Shown: piece by piece, positions 17,946-25,953 of the stretch
Numbering within the stretch: position 1 is the stretch's first letter
How the letters are laid out: each line of letters starts with the position of its first letter
NCBI RefSeq assembly: GCF_002007105.1
Contig: NZ_MVBC01000021.1
Coordinates: 20,318 to 84,317, forward strand
Source of the DNA: Hymenobacter sp. CRA2
Lineage (GTDB): Bacteria; Bacteroidota; Bacteroidia; Cytophagales; Hymenobacteraceae
Reading direction: 5' to 3'
DNA: 64,000 nt
Program-made: the position numbers and the translations under genes
Notes under the pieces: model-generated
What the model was told of the DNA's origin: nothing
Database searches by the model: none
The model's input: the letters and a program-made list of their open reading frames with translations, nothing else

Positions 17946-19703
17946 TCAAGGACGTGTTTTAGTGCTACTTGCCGGCTTGGGTACGGCCGCCGCAGGTTTG
18001 GCCGTGGGCGTAGGTACTGCGGGCTTAGCAGCGGGTTTGGCTTTGGGAGCCGGCTTGGTTTTGCCCTTAGCAGGCTGAGCTTTCGATTTGGCTTTGGGCT
18101 TGGCCTTTTTGACGGGCAGCGCGAAATGCTTGCCTAGCACCTGCCGGCGCGTGGGCTTCTGCTCGATCAGCCACTGAAAGCCCTTGAGCTGCTTGTCCTC
18201 CTCCTTCAGCTCGTGGGGAGGAATAAAGCTGGCGTCGGGGTTGGTAAGGAAGCTGATGGTTTGCAGCTTGCTTTCGGCAAAGCGCAGGGCCATGTTGGCC
18301 GACAGGGCCTTGTTGACGCCGGTGGTGGCCGTGTCGTTATCAAGGGCATAGTAGAGGCTTTCGGCGTTGCCGAGCACGTCCACTTTGCGCAGCTTGTTGT
18401 CCTGGAAATACGCCACCATGTTACGGCCCTTCACCTGATTGAAATTCAGCAAGGTATCCTGCCCGATGATGAAGGAGTTGGCGTACAGGCGCATCTGATC
18501 AATCTTCTGTCGCCGCAGCCGAATTTCCATGGAATCGGCCGTGAGCTGGTTTTTTTGGCTCCAGAGCACCGGCTTGGTGTTCAGGTAAATGACCGAGTCG
18601 CGGCGGTTGTAGGTCAGCGAGTCGCAGCGGCCCTGCAGGTCGCCGCGGAAGATTTTCACCTTGCGGTAGGCGTAGATGATGCCCGGGTCGTTGGTGGCGC
18701 GGCTTTCCACGTTCACCAGCGTATCGGCAGCCAGGTACAAGGTGTCGCGGTCGGTGATGTTGCGCATCACCGGCGAGCCGTACACCTTGGCTCGTCCCAG
18801 CCCGCGCCAGTAGCGGCCCACGTCGCCCCGAATCACCACGTTGTCCTTCTTGGCCGTCATCGACACGTGGCCGGTGGCCACGCCGTACTGCCGCGCTTCG
18901 TCGTACACCAGCTTGTCGCCGCCAAGCAGGTAGTTCGGCGTTTCGATCTTGGCGTTCTGCTGGAAGTCCGACACCCGGGTACGGGTGTCGTAGGTGCCTT
19001 TTTCGGCGTACAGGTTGCCCTGCTTGCCCTGAATGCGCGTCGGCCCGAAGAAATAGGCCACCTTGCTCTGGGTGTTGTACTGCAGCGTGTCGGTATCGAT
19101 GCGGTTGTCCTTGGTCACCAGCCGCACGTTGGTGCGGAAGCTAAACACCTGTGTCTGCGTGTTGTAGTAGCCGCGCTGCGAGTCGAGGGTATTTTCGGGG
19201 TCGGTGAGGTGGCCGCCGGTGCTGTAGAAGGCGGTGCGGCGGTTCAAGTCGTAGTCCAGCACGGAGGTGGTCAGCGTCATGCGCGGGTCGCGCATGACCA
19301 CGTTGCCGGTCATGCGGGCGGTGCGCTTGTCGCCGTCGTAATAGCCCCGGTCGCCGGTGATGGTGATGGTGTCGTTCTGCACCACGCGCACGTTGCTGAA
19401 CGCCTCGATGGCGTTGCGGTCGATGTACTGGTAGGCCGAGTCGCAGTACAGCAGCGCGTCTTCCTGCTTAAAGCTCACGTTGCCGATGAGCTTGCGGATT
19501 TGCTGGCCGTTGAAGGAACCGCCCACCAGCGTGCCGGCCCCCAGCAGCTCTACGCGCTGGCCTTTAGGCGGAGTGGTGGGCCCCTGCCCTTTCGACGCGG
19601 GGCGTGCGGGAATGGGCTGCGCGGGGGCAGTGGGGCGCTGGGCCCACGCCAGGGGCGCGCTCAGCAGCAACGAGAAGACTACGAGAAGAAAACGAAGGCG
19701 CAT
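17946..19703 (-). CDS. OstA/LptA-like periplasmic LPS-transport protein
   Basis: 585 residues from the ATG at 19703 (a TTG lies 9 bp upstream in frame). Signal peptide ending in APLAWAQ. Residues about 50-210 are OstA-like N domain repeats (KLIGNVSFKQEDALLYCDSA, RMTGNVVMRDPRMTL), with more such strands to about 400 (CDSLTYNRRDSVIYLN). This beta-jellyroll fold forms the LPS bridge across the periplasm in LptA/LptD. The last ~80 residues are a low-complexity Lys/Pro/Ala/Thr tail (KAKPKAKSKAQPAKGKTKP). It follows the phosphodiesterase gene after 27 bp and could share its transcript, but has its own promoter box. Confidence 0.88.
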   Translation of the reverse strand: MRLRFLLVVFSLLLSAPLAWAQRPTAPAQPIPARPASKGQGPTTPPKGQRVELLGAGTLVGGSFNGQQIRKLIGNVSFKQEDALLYCDSAYQYIDRNAIEAFSNVRVVQNDTITITGDRGYYDGDKRTARMTGNVVMRDPRMTLTTSVLDYDLNRRTAFYSTGGHLTDPENTLDSQRGYYNTQTQVFSFRTNVRLVTKDNRIDTDTLQYNTQSKVAYFFGPTRIQGKQGNLYAEKGTYDTRTRVSDFQQNAKIETPNYLLGGDKLVYDEARQYGVATGHVSMTAKKDNVVIRGDVGRYWRGLGRAKVYGSPVMRNITDRDTLYLAADTLVNVESRATNDPGIIYAYRKVKIFRGDLQGRCDSLTYNRRDSVIYLNTKPVLWSQKNQLTADSMEIRLRRQKIDQMRLYANSFIIGQDTLLNFNQVKGRNMVAYFQDNKLRKVDVLGNAESLYYALDNDTATTGVNKALSANMALRFAESKLQTISFLTNPDASFIPPHELKEEDKQLKGFQWLIEQKPTRRQVLGKHFALPVKKAKPKAKSKAQPAKGKTKPAPKAKPAAKPAVPTPTAKPAAAVPKPASSTKTRP

Positions 19704-19709
19704 GCGGCG

Positions 19710-19717
19710 CAAAAGTA
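19710..19717 (-). promoter_or_regulatory. promoter -7 box directly before the OstA-like gene
   Basis: The reverse strand reads TACTTTTG, with only 6 bases between the box and the ATG. No -33 TTG is visible. If used, transcripts would be leaderless. Confidence 0.4.
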
Positions 19718-19730
19718 CGGAACCCCCGCC

Positions 19731-20687
19731 CTAACGCATATGCCGTCCGTTTGGTGCATTAGCCGCCGCCTGAGGAACCGCAGCGGAAGCCGGCCGGCCA
19801 CGGCGGCCCAGCAGGCTCAGCAGCACCGGCACATTGTCGACCTCGATACCGTCGGGCCGGCAGCTCAGCAGGCGCTCAATGGCTTTGCGGGAGCGGCCAC
19901 CGAATACCACCACCTGCAGCCCGCGGGCATGCGCCTGCACCACCCGCTCCGGCGTGATGATGTACTTGGACAGCACCACGGCTTCTACTCCCGTCGCGGT
20001 GGCTTCGCCCAGCCGCTGGTCAAAGTTCTCGTTGATTTCCAGGCCCAGATCAGCCCCCGGCAGCTCGCGCCGCAGCTGCCGCAACGAGGGCGCATAGTCA
20101 GTCAGGATGAGCACCCGAGCCAGCGGTACGCGATGCTGGCGCAGCACCCGCCCCAGCGCCCGCACCAGCATGGGGGAGCGGACGTAGGGCGTAGCACCGG
20201 CCGCGCCGTCTTCTTCGTGCAGGTCCAGGTGCAGATAGGGAAACGTGGGCTGGTCGGCCAGCTCGGTCAGCAATTCGTCGAACGTGGCAATACGCTCGTG
20301 CTGAAACCAATCATACGGCCAGCCGCCATGGTAACGCAGCTGCGTAAGCTCGGCGGCGGTATGCTGGCTAATATAGCCCTGCACGCCGGTGCGGTTCGCG
20401 AGGTCCACGTCGTGAAAGAGCATGGGCACGCTGTCGCGGCTGAGTTGAATGTCGATTTCCACGCCGTCGGCGCCGCGCTCCAGGGCATGCCGGATGCCAG
20501 CCAGGCTGCTCGGAGGCAAGGGGTTGAAGGGATTGATGGGCGTGAAAAAGCCCGAGCCGGCATGCCCGATTACCTGTGGGCTGTCCAGTCGGTGTCGGCC
20601 CCGCTGCCGGTTGGCACTGCTTGGGCGCGCGCAACCCATCAGCAGCAAGCAGCTCAGTACTACACCCAAGAGTAAATTTGTACGCAT
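19731..20687 (-). CDS. glycerophosphodiester phosphodiesterase-like lipoprotein
   Basis: 318 residues with a lipoprotein signal (lipobox LLLMGC, Cys19). The GDPD TIM-barrel motifs are present: VIGHAGSG in place of the usual HRG, GADGVEIDIQLSRDSVPMLF and HDVDLANRT (metal and catalytic His), LHLDLHEED, and late GIEVDNVPVLLSLL. It should split glycerophosphodiesters or related sugar phosphates in the envelope. HAG instead of HRG and the DLH in the middle strand suggest a divergent subgroup, so substrate preference is uncertain. Confidence 0.85.
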   Translation of the reverse strand: MRTNLLLGVVLSCLLLMGCARPSSANRQRGRHRLDSPQVIGHAGSGFFTPINPFNPLPPSSLAGIRHALERGADGVEIDIQLSRDSVPMLFHDVDLANRTGVQGYISQHTAAELTQLRYHGGWPYDWFQHERIATFDELLTELADQPTFPYLHLDLHEEDGAAGATPYVRSPMLVRALGRVLRQHRVPLARVLILTDYAPSLRQLRRELPGADLGLEINENFDQRLGEATATGVEAVVLSKYIITPERVVQAHARGLQVVVFGGRSRKAIERLLSCRPDGIEVDNVPVLLSLLGRRGRPASAAVPQAAANAPNGRHMR

Positions 20688-20872
20688 CGCCCCCGCTGAG
20701 TTTCGATACCCTGGAATCAGGCAGCTATTCCTACTGCCCCACTCTGCGGGTGTACTGCCATAAGGCCGCGTAGGTTGAGGCTGGTAAGTATCCTGCAGGC
20801 TACTGCCACAAAACTTCAGGCGTGCGGACTTTTAGAGCCCTATCCGACAAGTGGTACAGACTGAAATAGGCG

Positions 20873-20982
20873 GTCATGTCGAGCGAAGCCGAGACATCTC
20901 GCGTGCTGATGCCCGATAGTAACTTTCTCGTGCAACGAGAGGATTAGCCCCGAGCGAAATGTCTCGACAAGCTCGACATGAC
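20873..20982. repeat. dispersed inverted-repeat element, copy C
   Basis: 110 bp between the divergent GDPD and tilS genes, bounded by GTCAT and ATGAC. Read on the reverse strand it equals copy B (15844-15952) apart from about four substitutions and one inserted T. The rest of the 392-bp gap (20688-20872 and 20983-21047) shows no open frame or RNA gene that I can recognise. Confidence 0.9.
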
Positions 20983-21047
20983 GCCCTGAACCTGTCGAAT
21001 AGACTTTTAAGCTCAGGACAATTGTTTCCTGCCCCCGGCCGCGGCGC

Positions 21048-21055
21048 TACCTTTG
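21048..21055 (+). promoter_or_regulatory. promoter -7 box of tilS
   Basis: TACCTTTG, 24 bases before the tilS ATG. A TTG (21022-21024) lies 23 bases upstream of the box as a possible -33 element. Confidence 0.5.
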
Positions 21056-21079
21056 CAGCAGCTTTTGCGCTTTCCCGTT

Positions 21080-22414
21080 ATGCTCTCCGACCTCGTCCGC
21101 CGCTTTATCCTCGATAATCAACTCTTCGACCCCGCTACCGACCAAGTGTTGGTAGCCGTCAGCGGCGGCCTCGATTCGGTGGTGCTCCTGGATGTGCTGC
21201 ACCGCATGGGCGTGGGCGTGGGCGTGGCGCACTGCCACTTCGGGCTGCGCGGCGAGGAATCCGACGCCGACGAGGAATTCGTGCGCAAGCTGGCCAAGAA
21301 GTACGGCGTGCCCTACTTCGCCGAGTTCTTCGACACCAAAGGCTTTGCCGAGCAGGAAGGGCTGTCGACGCAGATGGCGGCCCGCGTGCTGCGCTACCAG
21401 TGGTTTGAGCAGGTCCGCCGCAGCCAGGGCCTCGACTACGTGGCCACGGCCCACCACCAGCGCGACGCGGCCGAAACCATGCTGCTCAACCTCACCCACG
21501 GCACCGGCCTTTCGGGGCTGCACGGCATCCCGGTGCGGCAGGGCCGCGTGGTACGTCCGCTGCTGGGCGCCGCCAAAGATGATTTGTACGACTACGTGGT
21601 GGAAAAGCACTTGGCCTGGCGCGAAGACTCCAGCAACGACAGCACCCTGTACCAGCGCAACCGCCTGCGCCACGACGTGCTGCCGGTGCTGCGCGAGCTG
21701 AACCCCAACTTGGACCAGACCCTGCAGCACACCGCCGAGCGGGTGCGCGGCGCCGAGCTGCTGGTACAGCACCTGGTAGATCAGACGACCAAAGAAGTCC
21801 GCCGCGACGAGGCTGAAGCCACTTACATCAATATCGCCGTGCTGCAGGCCACGCCCGCCACGGCCGTGCTGCTGCACGAAATGCTGCGGCCGTTCCACTT
21901 CTCCTGGCTGGTGGTGAAGGACATCGTGGAGTCCTTCCGTTCGGTGTCGGGCAAGCAGTTTGAGTCGCCCACGCATCGGCTGGTGAAGGACCGCGACCAG
22001 CTGGTCATCACCCCCAAAAACCTCAGCGGCTTCGGCACTTACCGGTGGCCCGAAGGCCAGGCCGAATTAGTGGTAGATAAACTTCGGCTGACCGCCAAAG
22101 AACGTGATGCGGCCGGTTACTCGGTAGCCAAAGCCAAGGACGTAGCTGCCCTCGACCTCGACAAGCTCAAGTTTCCCCTGACGCTGCGCCGCTGGCGCGA
22201 GGGCGACTGGTTTATGCCCATCGGCCTGAAGGGCAAGAAGAAAATCAGCGACTTTCTTATCGACCAGAAGGTGCCGCTGAACCTGAAAGACCAGGTGCTG
22301 CTGCTCACCTCCGCCGACGGAAAAATCGTGTGGGTGGTAGGCATGCGCCCCGACGACCGGTTCAAGGTGACCGAAGAGACGCAGCGGGTGCTGGAGGTGC
22401 GCCAGCAACGCTAA
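21080..22414 (+). CDS. tilS: tRNA(Ile)-lysidine synthetase
   Basis: 444 residues from the ATG at 21080. It converts the wobble cytidine of the AUA-reading tRNA-Ile to lysidine. The PP-loop ATP site VAVSGGLDSVVLLDVLHRM has SGGLDS at 28-33. Other family blocks: AHCHFGLRGEESDADEEFV, ATAHHQRDAAETMLLNLTHGTGL, REDSSNDSTLYQRNRLRHDV. The C-terminal TilS domain is visible in LTLRRWREGDWFMPIGLKGKKKISDFLID. It ends at a terminator before mdh. Confidence 0.96.
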   Translation: MLSDLVRRFILDNQLFDPATDQVLVAVSGGLDSVVLLDVLHRMGVGVGVAHCHFGLRGEESDADEEFVRKLAKKYGVPYFAEFFDTKGFAEQEGLSTQMAARVLRYQWFEQVRRSQGLDYVATAHHQRDAAETMLLNLTHGTGLSGLHGIPVRQGRVVRPLLGAAKDDLYDYVVEKHLAWREDSSNDSTLYQRNRLRHDVLPVLRELNPNLDQTLQHTAERVRGAELLVQHLVDQTTKEVRRDEAEATYINIAVLQATPATAVLLHEMLRPFHFSWLVVKDIVESFRSVSGKQFESPTHRLVKDRDQLVITPKNLSGFGTYRWPEGQAELVVDKLRLTAKERDAAGYSVAKAKDVAALDLDKLKFPLTLRRWREGDWFMPIGLKGKKKISDFLIDQKVPLNLKDQVLLLTSADGKIVWVVGMRPDDRFKVTEETQRVLEVRQQR

Positions 22415-22474
22415 AACTCGCGCTGGCCGGTGTTTTCCAGGCTTGTTCTGCGTGCTCCTGCTATTATTTTGTTC

Positions 22475-22502
22475 AAACGCCGGCCTCGCGCCGGCGTTTT
22501 GC
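22475..22502 (+). terminator. terminator after tilS
   Basis: Ten-bp arms 22475-22484 and 22490-22499 (AAACGCCGGC and complement) with a 5-base loop and a T tail. Confidence 0.85.
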
Positions 22503-22597
22503 ATTTCGGTTAAAAACTCCAGCCCCAACGCGCAGCACTACGCCCCGCTGCTTACCTTGCAGGCGTAACCCCATCATCAATTCCCAATCACCACCCC

Positions 22598-23548
22598 ATG
22601 AAAGTAACCGTTGTAGGGGCCGGCAACGTAGGCGCTACCTGTGCCGATGTGCTTGCCACCCGCGAAATTGCCAACGAAGTAGTTCTGGTTGACATCAAAG
22701 AAGGCATTGCCGAAGGCAAAGCCCTCGACATCTGGCAAAAGGCTCCCATCATTGGTTACGACACGCGCACGGTGGGCGTCACCAATGACTACGCCCGCAC
22801 TGCCGATTCCGACGTGGTGGTTATCACCTCGGGCCTGCCCCGCAAGCCCGGCATGAGCCGCGACGACCTCATTTCGGTTAACGCCGGCATCGTGAAGTCG
22901 GTGACCGAAAACGTGGTGAAGTACTCGCCCAACGCCATCATCATCGTCGTATCGAACCCGCTCGACGTGATGACCTACCAGGCGCACCTCACCTCGGGCC
23001 TGCCCCGCGAAAAGGTGTTCGGCATGGCCGGCATCCTCGACACGGCCCGCTACCGCGCGTTCCTGGCCGAGGCCCTGAACGTGAGCCCCAAAGACATTCA
23101 GGCCGTGCTGATGGGCGGCCACGGCGACACCATGGTGCCGCTGCCCCGCTACACCACCGTGGGCGGCATCCCCGTTACGGAGCTAATCGGTAAGGAGCAG
23201 CTGGACGCCATCGTGCAGCGCACCGCCGTGGGTGGTGGCGAGCTGGTGAAGCTGATGGGTACTTCGGCCTGGTACGCTCCCGGCGCCGCTGCCGCCCAGA
23301 TGGTAGAGGCCATCGTGCGCGACCAGCGCCGGGTGTTCCCGGTGTGCATCGAGCTGAAAGGCGAGTACGGCATCGACGGCGTGTACCTGGGTGCTCCGGT
23401 TATCCTGGGCAAGAATGGTATCGAGCGCGTGATTGAATTGCAGCTCAACGACGAGGAAAAGCAGCTGCTGGAAACCTCGCGCGGCCACGTGAAAGAAGTA
23501 ATGGACGCGCTGGACAACCTGGGCAAAGCTCAGCCGGCCAACGCGTAA
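22598..23548 (+). CDS. mdh: malate dehydrogenase, LDH-like type
   Basis: 316 residues. It oxidises malate to oxaloacetate in the TCA cycle. The NAD motif GAGNVG is at 7-12 and the adenine-ribose Asp is in VLVDI. The mobile-loop substrate arginines are Arg82 and Arg88 in PRKPGMSRDD. Catalytic Asp148 and Arg151 are in GILDTARYR, and the proton-relay His175 is in GGHGDTMVPL. Arg82 marks malate rather than lactate specificity. The gene is monocistronic, between two terminators. Confidence 0.97.
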   Translation: MKVTVVGAGNVGATCADVLATREIANEVVLVDIKEGIAEGKALDIWQKAPIIGYDTRTVGVTNDYARTADSDVVVITSGLPRKPGMSRDDLISVNAGIVKSVTENVVKYSPNAIIIVVSNPLDVMTYQAHLTSGLPREKVFGMAGILDTARYRAFLAEALNVSPKDIQAVLMGGHGDTMVPLPRYTTVGGIPVTELIGKEQLDAIVQRTAVGGGELVKLMGTSAWYAPGAAAAQMVEAIVRDQRRVFPVCIELKGEYGIDGVYLGAPVILGKNGIERVIELQLNDEEKQLLETSRGHVKEVMDALDNLGKAQPANA

Positions 23549-23570
23549 GCCATTGGGCTTACGCCCGCTT

Positions 23571-23612
23571 CCGGGCCGCTCCGCTTTGTGCGGGGCGGCC
23601 CGGTTTCTTTTT
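23571..23612 (+). terminator. terminator after mdh
   Basis: CCGGGCCGCTCCGC pairs with GCGGGGCGGCCCGG with one mismatch around a TTTGT loop, followed by TTTCTTTTT. Confidence 0.85.
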
Positions 23613-23659
23613 GGTCGCCCACAGCTGAAAGCCAGTATCTTGGCGCCGAAACCTACTTC

Positions 23660-24292
23660 ATGCACTTAAACTTAATCGACACCAACCCCGAGGTGGTGGC
23701 CGCCTGGCAGCAGGTTTTTGCCGGCGTTGCGCAGGTCAGCGTCCGTCACGCCTCCATCTTCGAGCACCCGGCCGACGCCATTGTCAGCCCCGCCAACAGC
23801 TTCGGCTTCATGAACGGCGGCATCGACTTCGCTATTTCCAAGCACCTGGGCTGGCACCTGGAAAAGGACCTGCAGCGCGTCATCCGGGAGAAACACTACG
23901 GCGAGCTACTGGTAGGGCAAGCCGAAATCATCGAAACCGGCAGTCAGCTGTTTCCCTACCTGATTTCGGCCCCTACGATGCGCACGCCCATGACCATCAC
24001 CCGTGGGCCGAACGTGTACCTAGCCATGAAAGCCATTCTGGTGCTGCTGCGCTACGGCCGCTTGAGTACCGGCGAAGCGGTAGCTGATAGGGTGAAGACC
24101 GTGGCTATTCCGGGCCTGGGCACCGGCGTAGGACAGGTGCCGCCGCTCGTATGCGCCCGGCAGATGCGCCTGGCCTGGGAAGATATGGCGCAGGAGAAAT
24201 ACGCTACCAAGCAAGGTTGGGAGGAGTTGCGCTCCAACTACGCCTTCTTCTATACCCACGACCCGAAGCACATCACTTACGACATTCCGTAA
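23660..24292 (+). CDS. macro-domain (ADP-ribose-binding) protein
   Basis: 210 residues from the ATG at 23660. Single macro domain: the ADP-ribose loops AIVSPANSFGFMNGGID and TVAIPGLGTGVGQVP match the family's NSxGxMxGG and PGLGTGxG patterns. Such proteins bind ADP-ribose or remove it from proteins or nucleic acid. The Tyr-rich C-terminus (NYAFFYTHDPKHITYDIP) belongs to a subgroup I know only as macro domain-containing proteins. An AlkD-type DNA glycosylase gene begins 3 bp after the stop, so the two form a tight operon. A TATCTTGG sequence near 23636 is a near-match to a promoter box. Confidence 0.88.
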   Translation: MHLNLIDTNPEVVAAWQQVFAGVAQVSVRHASIFEHPADAIVSPANSFGFMNGGIDFAISKHLGWHLEKDLQRVIREKHYGELLVGQAEIIETGSQLFPYLISAPTMRTPMTITRGPNVYLAMKAILVLLRYGRLSTGEAVADRVKTVAIPGLGTGVGQVPPLVCARQMRLAWEDMAQEKYATKQGWEELRSNYAFFYTHDPKHITYDIP

Positions 24293-24295
24293 GCC

Positions 24296-25000
24296 ATGCC
24301 CACCGCTGCCGATCTGCTGACGCGCATTCATGCCCTAGCCGACCCAGTCCGTGCCGCAGCCGTGGCCCGCTTCTTCAAAACCGGTCCCGGCCAGTACGGC
24401 GAAGGCGACCAGTTTCTGGGGATGCCAATGCCGCAGCAACGGGCCTTGGCAAAGGAATTCTGCACGCTGCCGCTGGCCGAGGTGGAGCAGCAGTTGGTGC
24501 ACAGCCCCTGGCACGACTGCCGCTCCATTGGGCTGATCATCTGGACGCTGCAGTTTGCCAAGGCAGGCCCGGCGGGGCAGCAGGAAATCTACGAGCGGTA
24601 CCTGCAGAACCGCCGCTACGTCAATAACTGGGACTTGGTGGATATCACCGCCCCGGCCATCGTGGGTGGCTACCTGCTCCGGCGCGACCGAAGCCGGCTC
24701 TACAAGTTGGCGGCGGAAGACCACGTCTGGAGCCAGCGCATGAGTATTGTCAGCACGCTGGCCTTTATCCGCAAAAATCAGTTTGCCGACACCTTAGCCC
24801 TGGCCGAGCAGCTCCTCCCCCACCGCCATGACCTCATTCACAAAGCCGTGGGCTGGATGCTGCGCGAAGTAGGCAAGCGCAACGAAGAAGCGTTGGAAGA
24901 ATTCCTCGCCGACCACGCCCGTCAGATGCCGCGCACCATGCTGCGCTACGCCATTGAGCGACTTGCGCCAGCTCAGCGCCAACTGCACCTGCAGAAATAA
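24296..25000 (+). CDS. AlkD-type DNA alkylation repair glycosylase
   Basis: 234 residues, all helical HEAT-like repeats as in AlkD, which excises N3- and N7-alkylpurines without base flipping. The three key positions of Bacillus AlkD are present at matching places: Trp112 and Asp113 in VNNWDLVDITAP and Arg148 in VWSQRMSIV. The final LRYAIERL is also family-typical. It is co-transcribed with the macro-domain gene 3 bp upstream and closes with a strong hairpin 1 bp after the stop. Confidence 0.92.
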   Translation: MPTAADLLTRIHALADPVRAAAVARFFKTGPGQYGEGDQFLGMPMPQQRALAKEFCTLPLAEVEQQLVHSPWHDCRSIGLIIWTLQFAKAGPAGQQEIYERYLQNRRYVNNWDLVDITAPAIVGGYLLRRDRSRLYKLAAEDHVWSQRMSIVSTLAFIRKNQFADTLALAEQLLPHRHDLIHKAVGWMLREVGKRNEEALEEFLADHARQMPRTMLRYAIERLAPAQRQLHLQK

Positions 25001-25036
25001 CAACGGCCCGTCTGCTCGACGGGCCGTTGCGTTTAT
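25001..25036. terminator. terminator between alkD and the rhomboid pair
   Basis: Twelve-bp arms 25001-25012 and 25018-25029 (CAACGGCCCGTC and complement) begin right at the AlkD stop codon. The T run after it is weak; it lies between converging genes. Confidence 0.75.
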
Positions 25037-25049
25037 GATGCCACTAGCT

Positions 25050-25937
25050 TTACTGCTGGCTGGCTTTGAAGAGCTTCTGCTTTTCTTCCTTCGACAGGCT
25101 TTCGTAGCCCGAGCGGGAAATCTTTTCCAGAATCCGGTCGATTTCCTCCTGGGCGGGTTGAGCCAGCGGGCCGCGCTTACCGGCCGGCGTTTCCTGCGGA
25201 CTGCGGTGCGTCACGCGCAGGCGGCGGCGGCCGTGCAGCAGGGCATTAATCCACTCGCCCACCGCTACCACGGGCCGGCCCATGTCGTGGCCCCGCTGCA
25301 GCAGGCGGATGTAGGCGTAGCCCAACGCCGCGCCGCCCAGGTGGGCAATTTGTCCGCCAGGATTGGAGCTATTGACACCTGCCAGCGAAATCACCACTAC
25401 GGCGGCGGCAATGTACTTGATGCGGACCGGTCCAAACAGAAACAGGTTGAAGGTGTAGTCGGGCAACAGCGTGGCGCCGGCTACGATAACGGCCGTGACG
25501 GCGGCCGAAGCGCCCACCATGGGCACACCCAGGAAGGGCTGCAGCTTGGGCAGCAGGTTGTAGCTCAGCAGGAAAAACAGCGCCCCGGCAAAAGCCCCCA
25601 GGATGTAAATGCTGACCAGGCGACGGTCGCCGAGGTACTCGCGCACCAGCATACCGAACCAGTACAGGTTCAGCATATTGAAGAGGATGTGAAAGAAGCC
25701 TTCGTGGGTGAAGGCGTAGGTAAGCAGCGTCCAGGGGTGGCGCAGCAGGCCGGGCAAGTCAGAGGGCAGAGCCAGTTGCCGCAGCAGCGCGTCGTAGGCG
25801 GGTGTGGCCCCCGTCAGGTGCAGCACGGCCCCCAACGTTACCAACACCACAAATACCAGCACGTTGATGACCAACAGCTGATTGAGGGCGTTGTCGCGGC
25901 GGCTGAACGTGGCCTGAATATCGGCGAGGATGCTCAT
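25050..25937 (-). CDS. rhomboid family intramembrane serine protease (downstream of two)
   Basis: 295 residues, six predicted transmembrane segments. Catalytic Ser144 is in PMVGASAAVTAV and His199 in GGQIAHLGGAALGY. The HxxxN motif is FFHILFNMLNLYWFG (81-95). A cytosolic tail of ~80 residues ends in EEIDRILEKISRSGYESLSK, a short helical hairpin motif shared by many Bacteroidota rhomboids. It starts 16 bp after a second rhomboid gene, so the two are one operon. Substrates are unknown. Confidence 0.93.
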   Translation of the reverse strand: MSILADIQATFSRRDNALNQLLVINVLVFVVLVTLGAVLHLTGATPAYDALLRQLALPSDLPGLLRHPWTLLTYAFTHEGFFHILFNMLNLYWFGMLVREYLGDRRLVSIYILGAFAGALFFLLSYNLLPKLQPFLGVPMVGASAAVTAVIVAGATLLPDYTFNLFLFGPVRIKYIAAAVVVISLAGVNSSNPGGQIAHLGGAALGYAYIRLLQRGHDMGRPVVAVGEWINALLHGRRRLRVTHRSPQETPAGKRGPLAQPAQEEIDRILEKISRSGYESLSKEEKQKLFKASQQ

Positions 25938-25953
25938 GAAGGGGCGGGTGGGA

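Noticed and set aside
18213..20675. 820-codon open frame on the forward strand
   Set aside because: It is antisense to the OstA-like and GDPD genes, has low-complexity Val/Gly/His/Ala composition, and arises from high GC; the reverse-strand genes carry clear family motifs.
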